DNA from: JBEIJQ01 sp040380145
GTDB lineage: Bacteria; Bacteroidota; Bacteroidia; Chitinophagales; Saprospiraceae
Assembly: GCA_040380145.1 (NCBI GenBank)
Contig: JBEIJQ010000016.1
Location: forward strand, 1 to 30,883
Direction of reading: 5' to 3'
DNA length: 30,883 nucleotides
Shown here: piece by piece, positions 7,935-15,110 of the stretch
How the letters are laid out: each line of letters starts with the position of its first letter
Numbering within the stretch: the stretch's first letter is position 1
Made by a program: the position numbers and the translations under genes
The notes under the pieces: generated by a model
What the model saw: the letters and a program-made list of their open reading frames with translations, nothing else
Told to the model about the DNA's origin: nothing
Databases searched by the model: none

Positions 7935-8345
7935 TCACTGGGCCCTGTCGAGCACCAGTTCGAAGTCGTACGAAGGCCCACCGTTGGGCGGGACAAGGTC
8001 CGAGAGCAACAGCACCATGGAGTGTTCATCGACGGATAGGACCGACATGTCAAGTTCGGGTTCTGTGAGCAGGCGTTGCTCCTCGAGCTTGTACGACAGT
8101 TCGGACGAATACTTCATGCGATCGATCAAGGGGAAAAAATCGCTGCTCAACTTATGTTCGTCGATTTGTACATAGGTGGTGTCCAAGCGGTCGGTTCCGA
8201 TGTCTTTACCATTCTTTTTCAATCCCACGACAAGCCATTTGCCCTTGATCTTTTCGGCTGTTTGGGCGGATGGGGGGGGGGAGGCGCAGGAAAAGAGCAC
8301 CGTGAAAACGGCCAAAAGTGCCGGTGCCAAAAAATATCGCTTCAT
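7935..8345 (-). CDS. Small lipoprotein, lipocalin-like, with a poly-C tract after the lipobox
   Basis: 136-residue protein with a signal sequence ending in the lipobox LFSC (Cys20), so probably an outer-membrane or inner-membrane lipoprotein. The mature part begins SPPPSAQTAEKIKGKWLVVG. The IKGKWLVVGLKKNGKD strand is like the first strand of small lipocalin-like Bacteroidota lipoproteins (a GxW-type motif), followed by alternating strands ending YDFELVLDRAQ. The assignment to lipocalins is tentative. The codons for residues 22-25 contain ten C in a row (plus-strand G run 8272-8281), a place where slippage would shift the frame. It converges with the SH3 lipoprotein gene (10-nt gap) and is last in the minus-strand run that begins at 12119. 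Confidence 0.78.
   Translation of the reverse strand: MKRYFLAPALLAVFTVLFSCASPPPSAQTAEKIKGKWLVVGLKKNGKDIGTDRLDTTYVQIDEHKLSSDFFPLIDRMKYSSELSYKLEEQRLLTEPELDMSVLSVDEHSMVLLLSDLVPPNGGPSYDFELVLDRAQ
8272..8281 (-). repeat. Homopolymer tract C10 in a lipoprotein coding sequence
   Basis: Ten consecutive C on the coding (minus) strand spanning Ser22-Pro25 of the small lipoprotein, just after the lipidated Cys. This is the longest G/C homopolymer I noticed in the window. Tracts of this length can be sites of slipped-strand frameshift. Confidence 0.9.
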
Positions 8346-8381
8346 GGGACTGCAATTGGTTGAAAAGGGAAAGTACGGGCA

Positions 8382-9089
8382 TCAGCTCATGGTGTGGAAC
8401 ACTTGTTGGACATCCTCGTCCTCCTCGATTTTTTCGAGCAGGCGCTCCACATCTTCCTGTTGGGCCTCGGTGAGTTCCTTGGTGACCTGCGGGAAGCGCT
8501 GGAGACCGGCGGAAGTGACTTCGATCCCGCGTTCTTCGAGGGCTTTCTGCATGGTGCCGAAATCTTCGAAGGAGGTATAGACATACACTTCGTCGCCGTC
8601 CACTTGGATGTCGTCGGCGCCGTGGTCGATCAGTTCCAGTTCGAGTTCTTCGAGGTCGAGGTTGCCCATCGGGAAGCGGAATTCGCCCTTGCGGTCGAAC
8701 ATGAAACTCACCGAGCCGGAATTGCCGAGGGCGCCTCCGCAGCGGCTGAAGTACATGCGCAGGTTGGCCACCGTCCGGGTGGGGTTGTCGGTGGCCGTTT
8801 CCACCAAAATGGCCACGCCGTGGGGGCCGTATCCTTCGTACACGATTTCCTCGTAGTCCTTTTCGTCTTTGGAGGTGGCGCGTTTGATGGCGTTTTCGAC
8901 GTTGGCCTTGGGCATGTTGACGATCTTGGAGTTTTGTATCGCCAAGCGCAGTCGGGCATTGGTGGTGGGGTCGGGTCCGCCGGCTTTGACCGACATCGCG
9001 ATTTCCTTGCCGATGCGGGTGAAGGCCTGTGACATGGCGGCCCAGCGTTTGAATTTGCGTGCTTTGCGGTATTCGAAGGCGCGTCCCAT
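8382..9089 (-). CDS. YebC/PmpR family transcriptional regulator or translation factor
   Basis: 235-residue YebC/TACO1 family protein. It starts MGRAFEYRKARKFKRWAAMS, a slightly variant form of the usual MAGHSKW start. Conserved blocks are AFTRIGKEIAMSVKAGGPDP, NARLRLAIQNSKIVNMPK, NVENAIKRATSKD, YEGYGPHGVAILVE, TDNPTRTVANLR, FSRCGGALGNSGSVSFMF and a C-terminal VYTSFEDFGTMQKALE region. The family includes DNA-binding regulators and proteins that help ribosomes at proline stretches; which applies here cannot be told. The ATG at 9089 is used because the longer reading adds unrelated residues. It lies 40 nt after the TPR-like lipoprotein gene. Confidence 0.93.
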   Translation of the reverse strand: MGRAFEYRKARKFKRWAAMSQAFTRIGKEIAMSVKAGGPDPTTNARLRLAIQNSKIVNMPKANVENAIKRATSKDEKDYEEIVYEGYGPHGVAILVETATDNPTRTVANLRMYFSRCGGALGNSGSVSFMFDRKGEFRFPMGNLDLEELELELIDHGADDIQVDGDEVYVYTSFEDFGTMQKALEERGIEVTSAGLQRFPQVTKELTEAQQEDVERLLEKIEEDEDVQQVFHTMS

Positions 9090-9129
9090 GGTAGTGAAAC
9101 TGATTTTTTGAAAAAAAGGGGTTAAAAGA

Positions 9130-10068
9130 TCATTTCGGGCGGTTGGTCCGTTTTTGTTCGAACAGATCCACGATGGCATCTGGCGATTTGCCGAGGTTTT
9201 TCAGGCTGAACCGGGCATCGTCGGCCATGTCGTGGGACGGATATTTCAGCAGGAGCGCCTCGTAAAAGCCCTTGGCTTTTGGGAGGTCCCGCAATTGATT
9301 TTCGCAGGTGAAACCGGCCGCCATAAGGGCTTCCGGAGCCGCCGGGGAAGACGGAAAGGAATCCGCCACCGTTTGCCAGAGCTGGATGGCTTGGTCCAAC
9401 CGGCCCAGGTCGCGGGCCGTGTTCCCTGCGAAGTTCAGATATTCCGGTGCGCGTTCGTCGTCGCGGAACTTGTTGGCGAAGAGCATGGATTTGGCCACCA
9501 AGAAGTTGCCCAAACGGCGGCGCTCCTTTTTTTCGCGCAGTTTTTCTTCGTACAGCAAGCGGGTTTCGTTGAGGCGTACCAACAATTTTTCTTTTTCTGG
9601 ACGCAGATAAAAACCCACTTCGTGGATGGACCAGTGATCGGGGAACCGCTGTTCGAACGCACGGAAAAATTCGGCCCCTTTGGCGGGATTGGCCAAAAAT
9701 TCGTCGTAAAGGATGCCCGACAGGAAGAGTATGTTGGGCGTGCACTGGGTGCCGTCATAGGCCGCCCGGGCATGTTCCAAGATGTCACCGGCATGGCCGT
9801 AGTTGCCCACCCGCACGTACCAGATCGCAGCGCGATACTGATAGACGGCGTTCCATTCACGATCGGAGGGGTGCAGTTTTTCGTAGGCGTTGTACATCTG
9901 CAGGACGGCCCTGATACTGGTGTCGGATGGGGCGCCTTTGGCAGCGTTTTCCAAGCCTTCTATCTGTTCGCGCATCTTGTTTTTCCCGTTGCAGCCCACC
10001 AGGAAAAAACTGCTCAGGAGAAAAATTGCGGCGCCGGCTAAAACGCTCGGATGAATTGCCTTTCGCAT
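9130..10068 (-). CDS. TPR-like lipoprotein
   Basis: 312-residue lipoprotein: signal peptide with a long hydrophobic stretch and lipobox FLVGC (Cys26). The mature protein is almost entirely helical with tetratricopeptide-like pairs. Examples are YQYRAAIWYVRVGNYGHAGD near residue 85 and DLGRLDQAIQLWQTVADSFP near 220. Near 265, LPKAKGFYEALLLKYPSHDM is followed by DDARFSLKNLG. The spacing of Tyr/Ala/Pro in the last two repeats is like BamD/YbgF-type TPRs. It sits between the FKBP-like lipoprotein (52-nt gap) and yebC (40-nt gap) and is probably co-transcribed with both. An envelope scaffolding or assembly role is inferred; no partner can be named from sequence. Confidence 0.83.
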   Translation of the reverse strand: MRKAIHPSVLAGAAIFLLSSFFLVGCNGKNKMREQIEGLENAAKGAPSDTSIRAVLQMYNAYEKLHPSDREWNAVYQYRAAIWYVRVGNYGHAGDILEHARAAYDGTQCTPNILFLSGILYDEFLANPAKGAEFFRAFEQRFPDHWSIHEVGFYLRPEKEKLLVRLNETRLLYEEKLREKKERRRLGNFLVAKSMLFANKFRDDERAPEYLNFAGNTARDLGRLDQAIQLWQTVADSFPSSPAAPEALMAAGFTCENQLRDLPKAKGFYEALLLKYPSHDMADDARFSLKNLGKSPDAIVDLFEQKRTNRPK

Positions 10069-10120
10069 ACGCTGTTGTAGGTTGATTGGACGCTGTAAAA
10101 GAAAAAAAACCCGGCCGAGG

Positions 10121-11092
10121 TCATTTTAGTTTGACGACTCCGATCACCTCCATGAAAATGATCACACTGTCGTTTTCCGAAAGGCCACCCTGGGAAGGAC
10201 ACACCGAGGTGGGTACCACGAGCATGGCCTTGGTGCCCTCTGGCAATTGCCGCATGGCCTGCTTCCATTCCCGGCAAACGCCGTCCTGGTCGTAGGGGGC
10301 TTCCAAGAAGAAAGGAACGGCCTGTCCCACGGTGTAGGAACTCTGCAGTTCTTCGCCTTTTTCCACGGAGGCCACACTGATGTAGGCGATCACGCAATCG
10401 TTCGGGCCGGCGGTCGGCCCGTTGCCTTTTTCCAAAAAACTGATCTTGATGCCGGAAGGCAAGGTCGTCAAGCTGGCATTGCTTGGGTTTTTCTTGATCT
10501 CGCCCGCGAAGTCAAGGGTCATCTTTTTGATTTCCTTGGCTTTTTTCATGTAAGCCAGGCTGTTGTTTTTGACCACTTTCTCCAAGGAATCGAACTTGGC
10601 CTCGGCGATCTTTTGGTTGGCCTCGGCGTCCGCTTTGGAAATGATGCTCACGAGGCTGTAGTGCAGGGTGAGCGTGTCGCCGATCGCCACGATGTTGAAA
10701 TTGCTGACCATTTGCATGATCTCGGCATCCACCGGAAAACGGGCGATCAGGCTGTCGCCGACCGACATCAGTTTGATGCCCTGGTCGAAAAAGATCTGTA
10801 GGCTGTCCTCCGGCAGGATATGGGCCATGGGCCCGCCGTTCAGCGCATATGTGCTTTGCAACTGCTCGTTGCCGGCAAACCAGCGCCAGTGCACCTCCAC
10901 CTGGTCGCCCACTTGGACGGTCGGCCCTTGTTGGTCCCTTACCAAGCAGTATTCGAAACTGCCGTCCGTGCTTTTTTGGAAAACGGGGGCTTGGGGAGCG
11001 GACGGGCTGTTGCCGGAGCCGCAGGAGACCAATCCGGTCGCCGCGAAAAAATAGAGCAGGCCGATGAGACCGAAAAACAGAGCAGAGCGCAT
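10121..11092 (-). CDS. Lipoprotein with two FKBP-like (peptidyl-prolyl isomerase) domains
   Basis: 323 residues. The signal peptide ends in lipobox LVSC (Cys24) and is followed by a Gly/Ser/Pro-rich tether. The first FKBP-like domain (about 55-140) has VGDQVEVHWRWFAG and FDQGIKLMSVGDSLIARFP. A charged helical linker (about 150-205) joins it to a second FKBP-like domain (about 215-323) with WKQAMRQLPEGTKAMLVVP and ENDSVIIFMEVIGVVKLK. The glycine-rich DGxxFDSS and LxYG parts of active FKBPs are poorly conserved in both, so isomerase activity is doubtful. It lies 13 nt after a DHH phosphoesterase gene. From memory, the gliding/T9SS FKBP lipoprotein GldI of flavobacteria is often found in similar company; that parallel is inference. 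Confidence 0.8.
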   Translation of the reverse strand: MRSALFFGLIGLLYFFAATGLVSCGSGNSPSAPQAPVFQKSTDGSFEYCLVRDQQGPTVQVGDQVEVHWRWFAGNEQLQSTYALNGGPMAHILPEDSLQIFFDQGIKLMSVGDSLIARFPVDAEIMQMVSNFNIVAIGDTLTLHYSLVSIISKADAEANQKIAEAKFDSLEKVVKNNSLAYMKKAKEIKKMTLDFAGEIKKNPSNASLTTLPSGIKISFLEKGNGPTAGPNDCVIAYISVASVEKGEELQSSYTVGQAVPFFLEAPYDQDGVCREWKQAMRQLPEGTKAMLVVPTSVCPSQGGLSENDSVIIFMEVIGVVKLK

Positions 11093-11105
11093 GAGGGTGT
11101 GTGGG

Positions 11106-12119
11106 TTATGCTTTGGGACGATTTAGATCGGAAAAATAGCGCGGCAGCAGGTCGCGGATCTTTTGGATTGTGTCTTGAAGGGGCAGTTCCGAAGAACCAC
11201 CGGAGGCGTTGCGGTGCCCACCACCGGAAAATTCCTCGTGGCAGATTTTTTGTACGGACATCTCTCCCTTGGAACGGAACGACAGTTTGACCTCCGTTTT
11301 GCGTTCGGCCACCAGCACCGACACACCGATGTCGCGGACTTTCAGGGGATAATTCACGATGCCTTCGAGGTCGCCGCGCCGGATGAGGAATTTTTGGTGG
11401 TCCTCCTGTGAAAGACCGATGATGGCTACTCCGAATTCGGGCACCACTTCCAACCTTTCGTGCAGGCAAAAGGCCAATAGGCGCAGCCTTTTTTCCGAAT
11501 AACTGTTGAACACTGCATCGTGCAGACCAAGGGTGTCCACCCCGCGCTCCGCCAAATCGGCCGCCAAGCGGAACAGTTTGGGCGAAGTGGCGTAGCTGAA
11601 CCCGCCCGTATCGGTCAAGATGCCGGTGTACAGAGCAGTGAGCGAATCCATGGGAGCCAGCTCCGCTTCGCCGAGCGCGACCATGAAGTCGTGGATCAGT
11701 TCACAGGTGGAACTGGCGCGGGTGTCCCACAACACAAATTCCGCGAAATCGGAGGGGAACAAGTGGTGGTCGATCAGCACCCGCCTGGCGGAGGAGGAAG
11801 CGATGGCGTCGCCGAGCTTGTCCACCCGGCTCAGGTCGTTGTAGTCGAGGCAAAAAACCAGTTCCGCCGAATGCACGAGGTTGGTGCAGTACAGCGCGGC
11901 CTGATCATAGACGAAAATCTTGGAAAAACCTGGCATCCATGACAGAAAATCGGGCATTTCGTTGGGGACGATGGCCGAAACCTTGTGGCCTTTGGACGCG
12001 AAAAAATGGTATAGGGCCAAGCACGATCCGATGGCATCGCCGTCCGGGTTGGTGTGCGAGGTCAGGACAATTTTTCGGGGCACGGCCAAAAAAGCCTTCA
12101 GCGTTTCGATGTTTTCCAT
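11106..12119 (-). CDS. nrnA: DHH/DHHA1 phosphoesterase, NrnA-type nanoRNase / pAp phosphatase
   Basis: 337 residues, the usual size for NrnA. The DHH motifs are in order: SHTNPDGDAIGS (21-32), FCLDYNDLSR near 88-97, and LIDHHLFPSDF near 112-122. A Gly/Ala-rich DTGGFSYATSP segment follows near 190. The DHHA1 domain ends with the substrate-binding GGGHRNASGG at about 300-309. The Asp/His residues that bind two Mn2+ ions are present. The family degrades 2-5-nt RNAs and dephosphorylates pAp. The ATG at 12119 is used because upstream codons have no similarity. It heads the close-packed minus-strand run (FKBP lipoprotein, TPR lipoprotein, YebC) and diverges from ndk across 126 nt. Confidence 0.92.
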   Translation of the reverse strand: MENIETLKAFLAVPRKIVLTSHTNPDGDAIGSCLALYHFFASKGHKVSAIVPNEMPDFLSWMPGFSKIFVYDQAALYCTNLVHSAELVFCLDYNDLSRVDKLGDAIASSSARRVLIDHHLFPSDFAEFVLWDTRASSTCELIHDFMVALGEAELAPMDSLTALYTGILTDTGGFSYATSPKLFRLAADLAERGVDTLGLHDAVFNSYSEKRLRLLAFCLHERLEVVPEFGVAIIGLSQEDHQKFLIRRGDLEGIVNYPLKVRDIGVSVLVAERKTEVKLSFRSKGEMSVQKICHEEFSGGGHRNASGGSSELPLQDTIQKIRDLLPRYFSDLNRPKA

Positions 12120-12189
12120 AATGGGGCCCCAAAGGTCTGATTTTTTTGGGAAAAAATAAAAAAAAGTGGTGTGCGTGCCCTTCAACACC

Positions 12190-12197
12190 TACCTTTG
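12190..12197 (+). promoter_or_regulatory. -7 box of ndk
   Basis: TACCTTTG matches TAnnTTTG, 48 nt before the ndk ATG. No TTTG lies 19-21 nt upstream. The leader between box and start contains a run of eight C (12226-12233). Confidence 0.5.
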
Positions 12198-12245
12198 CGG
12201 CTCGAAAGTAAAATACATCCCATAACCCCCCCCAAAAGAAATACA

Positions 12246-12665
12246 ATGGCGACTGACCGCACCTTTACCATGATCAAGCCGGATGCCGTGAAAGCAGGCC
12301 ACATCGGCGCAATTTTGGCCCAGATCAACGAAGCTGGTTTCCGCATCGTGGCGATGAAAATGACCCAACTGACCCGGGACGCCGCGGGCAAATTCTACGA
12401 CATCCACCGCGAACGCCCCTTTTTCGGCGAGTTGGTGGAGTTCATGTCCTCCGGCCCCATCGTGGCGGCCATCCTCGAAAAAGAGAACGCCGTGGCTGAT
12501 TTCCGCACGCTGATCGGTGCCACCAACCCGGCCCAGGCAGCGCCCGGCACCATTCGCGCCCGTTTTGCCAAGAGCATCGGCGAAAACGCCATCCACGGTT
12601 CCGACTCCGACGACAACGCGGCCATTGAAGGCGCCTTCCATTTCGGTGGCGTCGAACAGTTCTGA
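12246..12665 (+). CDS. ndk: Nucleoside-diphosphate kinase
   Basis: Transfers the gamma phosphate of ATP to other NDPs by a ping-pong mechanism through a phospho-histidine. The 139 residues match the normal NDK length. FTMIKPDAVKAGHIGAIL at the N terminus is the family start, and PFFGELVEFMSSGPIVAAIL follows. GATNPAQAAPGTIRARF precedes the active-site segment ENAIHGSDSDDNA, which contains the catalytic His (about residue 119). Start ATG at 12246, just after a purine-rich CAAAAGAAATACA leader. The stop is only 5 nt from the convergent stop of the choice-of-anchor B gene, with no visible terminator between them. Confidence 0.97.
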   Translation: MATDRTFTMIKPDAVKAGHIGAILAQINEAGFRIVAMKMTQLTRDAAGKFYDIHRERPFFGELVEFMSSGPIVAAILEKENAVADFRTLIGATNPAQAAPGTIRARFAKSIGENAIHGSDSDDNAAIEGAFHFGGVEQF

Positions 12666-12670
12666 TTCCC

Positions 12671-15100
12671 TCAGCGGCACTTCACCAAGCTGCCGATCAA
12701 TCGTCCCTCGGGCGTGCTGACCGAAACGCGGTAAATCCCGTTCGGCCATGCACGCCCGAGCGCTTTTACGGGCAATAGGCCGGAAAGACGGTGCCTCTCC
12801 ACCAAACGCCCCGCCGCGTCGAAGACTTCCAGGTCCCAGTAGGCGTTCGGATCCGCGCACAACAGGCCCGCCGGATCTTCGACCGACACGGTTGTCTCTC
12901 CCTCGAACGGATTGGGCGCAAAAGATAGTTGTAGGTTTTCCGAAGGCACTACGGGCTGCCGGGGACCCGCGTCCAAGATGCGGAGGTTGTCGAGCGCTAC
13001 CTCCACGATGTCGTCCGGATCGTCGTTGGAAATCGAAAAAGTCAGCCGCATCCGGCAGGTAGGCGGCAGCGCGTCCAAGCGGACGGTGTCGTTGGGCCAC
13101 CAGGCGAAAGCCGAAAAAACGGTCCGCGAGGTGCGCCATATCTCGACCGAATCCAAGCCGTTCGACAGGAACAGGCGCAGGGTGTCGTCCACCGGCGCGG
13201 TCGTCTGTGGACGGAAAATGGAGTTGAAACGGTAGTCGAACAACAACACGGGATCGCCTTGGCCCCGCAGGTCGAAAAGGGGAGAGCGCAGCCAAGCGGT
13301 GCCTCCCTGGACGGAGCCGGGATGGTCGAAATCGCCGCCGTTCTGGGTCAAAAAACACAAGCGGTCGGGATCGTTGGGCGAATCGTCGGGCGGATTGGTC
13401 TGGGCCGCCGCTCCGAACAGGGGCAAACCGATCGGCACGGCGCGTTCCCAGCGGCCCGTGACAGCGTCGCCGCCGCTTTCCCAGCCGAGGTCCAGCAGGG
13501 CGAAATCCTCGTAGGAGCGTCCCAGCGTCAGGTCGGGCAAGGAAGTCGTTTGGGCGGTCAGGGCTAGATCGTAGCGCGAAATGTTCTGCCAGCCCCATTT
13601 TCCCGCGCTGACGGTGTAAACGCCCTCCCGAAGAAAGGTCCGATAGCGCCCTTGGGCATCTGTTGTGAGCGAAATGCTGTCCCGATCGTTGGCGATCAGC
13701 ACCCGGGCATCGGGCAGGGGCGCTCCACTGGCCGAATCCGATACAATGCCGCCGACTTCGATGCTCTGCGCGGGCATGAGCGCTGCGGCGAGCGTCGTTG
13801 TCTGGCCGTTCTGCAGAAAAACCGGCCGCAGTTCGGGGCGGTAGCCGGGCTTTGACAACAAAACCGTGTAACTGCCCGCAAGAGCCGAGCCGGTCCGAAA
13901 CGCCCCGAACGGATCTGTCGTGGCGTAGGTGGCGGTGCCGACCAATCCAAGGCGCACGCCGTTCAGCGGTGATCCGCTGATCGAATCGCGCACCGTGCCC
14001 TGGAGGTAGGCTGCCCGCAGGTAGGTGGGGCGCAGCACGAAAAGCCCCCGGTTGATGTCGGAGGCCACGATGGTTCCGCTGGGGAAATAGGGATAGACGC
14101 CCCAGCAGCCGGCAAAGCCGCCGTCCGGACCGTCGTAGGTGTCGTAATTGGCCACCTGCAGCAGATTGTCGGGGCGGGCCGCGTCTATGATGGTCACCCC
14201 ATCGGTGTAGTTGGACAGCACGAGGTAGTCGTCCAGCACGTGAACGTTGTGCGGGATGACGTTTTTGCCTTCCGTCTCCGGGCGGCGGAAACGGTCCAGT
14301 TCCCGGATGTTCTGCCAGTCGGACACATCGTAAGCGGCCGTGAAGGCGTTGGGGCGCTCGTCGGTGGTGAAGAGGGTGTTGCCGTCGTCCGAAAGCCAGG
14401 TGTTGTGGGCGAAAAGGGACGGAGTGGGCTGGGTGGCAAGAAGTTGCGGCTGGGTGCGGTCGGATATGTCGTACACCGAAAACTCCCCGGCATAAATATC
14501 GGCGGTGTACAACCGATCGCCGCGGGCATAGCAATCGTGGACGTACACCGGCTCCCCGGCTCCGATCATCGGAGGCTGCCAAGGATCGATGTTGAGGTCG
14601 AAGATCAGTACTCCGCCGCTGTTGAGCGAGGGCTGCGCCCCGTTGAGGTATAAATATCCTTCGTCGTCGATGAACAAGCTGTGGGCCGTGTTGAGCACAT
14701 CCGTTGCACCGTTTACCGTGAGCGTTGGCTGGTGGTAGGTGTATATGACCGTGTCGGGCAGCTGGGACAGGTCCATCACCAGCATTCCGAGGGCGTTTTC
14801 GTTCGTCGCGTAGGCAAAGTGGCCCCAGGTTTTGACTTCTCGCCAATTGGAGGTGGGGCCGGGAATTTCATACACCTCGACAGGAAGGGAGGGCTCGGAA
14901 ACATCTACCAACGAAACGCCTTCTTCGGTGCCGACGAGTGCGTATTCGGTTCCATCCGGTGCGGTATAGCCCCAAATGTTGCTCAACCGGAAAGGGTAGG
15001 GCAGGTGCCCCGCCAATTCGAGAGAAGGCTGTGCGAACAGGCCGAAGGGTGCCAGAAAAGCGAGTGTCCAAACGAGGAGGATAGATTTCTGGCGCGACAT
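12671..15100 (-). CDS. Secreted choice-of-anchor B protein with T9SS C-terminal sorting domain
   Basis: 809 residues. Residues 1-24 are a signal peptide ending AFLAPFGLFAQ. About 25-360 form a beta-propeller-like region with LVIVD-type repeats: GVSLVDVSEPSLP, YAGEFSVYDISDRTQP and DGVTIIDAARPDN. The blocks VYVHDCYARGDRLYTADIY and HNTWLSDDGNTLFTTDE are typical of choice-of-anchor B proteins. Two carboxypeptidase-regulatory-like beta-sandwiches follow (about 363-440 and 445-525). Next is a MAM/jelly-roll-like segment (about 528-712, LLDLGWESGGDAVTGRWERA). The end (about 722-809) is a type A T9SS sorting domain with APNPFEGETTVSVED, LEVFDAAGRLV and NGIYRVSVSTPEGRL. It is probably exported to the cell surface; ligand unknown. 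The start is the ATG at 15100, 10 nt after the OmpA-like gene, suggesting co-transcription. Confidence 0.88.
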   Translation of the reverse strand: MSRQKSILLVWTLAFLAPFGLFAQPSLELAGHLPYPFRLSNIWGYTAPDGTEYALVGTEEGVSLVDVSEPSLPVEVYEIPGPTSNWREVKTWGHFAYATNENALGMLVMDLSQLPDTVIYTYHQPTLTVNGATDVLNTAHSLFIDDEGYLYLNGAQPSLNSGGVLIFDLNIDPWQPPMIGAGEPVYVHDCYARGDRLYTADIYAGEFSVYDISDRTQPQLLATQPTPSLFAHNTWLSDDGNTLFTTDERPNAFTAAYDVSDWQNIRELDRFRRPETEGKNVIPHNVHVLDDYLVLSNYTDGVTIIDAARPDNLLQVANYDTYDGPDGGFAGCWGVYPYFPSGTIVASDINRGLFVLRPTYLRAAYLQGTVRDSISGSPLNGVRLGLVGTATYATTDPFGAFRTGSALAGSYTVLLSKPGYRPELRPVFLQNGQTTTLAAALMPAQSIEVGGIVSDSASGAPLPDARVLIANDRDSISLTTDAQGRYRTFLREGVYTVSAGKWGWQNISRYDLALTAQTTSLPDLTLGRSYEDFALLDLGWESGGDAVTGRWERAVPIGLPLFGAAAQTNPPDDSPNDPDRLCFLTQNGGDFDHPGSVQGGTAWLRSPLFDLRGQGDPVLLFDYRFNSIFRPQTTAPVDDTLRLFLSNGLDSVEIWRTSRTVFSAFAWWPNDTVRLDALPPTCRMRLTFSISNDDPDDIVEVALDNLRILDAGPRQPVVPSENLQLSFAPNPFEGETTVSVEDPAGLLCADPNAYWDLEVFDAAGRLVERHRLSGLLPVKALGRAWPNGIYRVSVSTPEGRLIGSLVKCR

Positions 15101-15110
15101 ATTCGGACTT

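Noticed and set aside
12226..12233. Run of eight C in the ndk leader as a phase-variation tract
   Set aside because: It is non-coding and short; a length change would at most alter spacing to the start codon. No evidence it matters.
12189..14846. An 885-codon minus-strand frame covering ndk and the choice-of-anchor B gene
   Set aside because: Arg/Pro-rich shadow in another frame of a protein with clear domains; it also crosses ndk in antisense.
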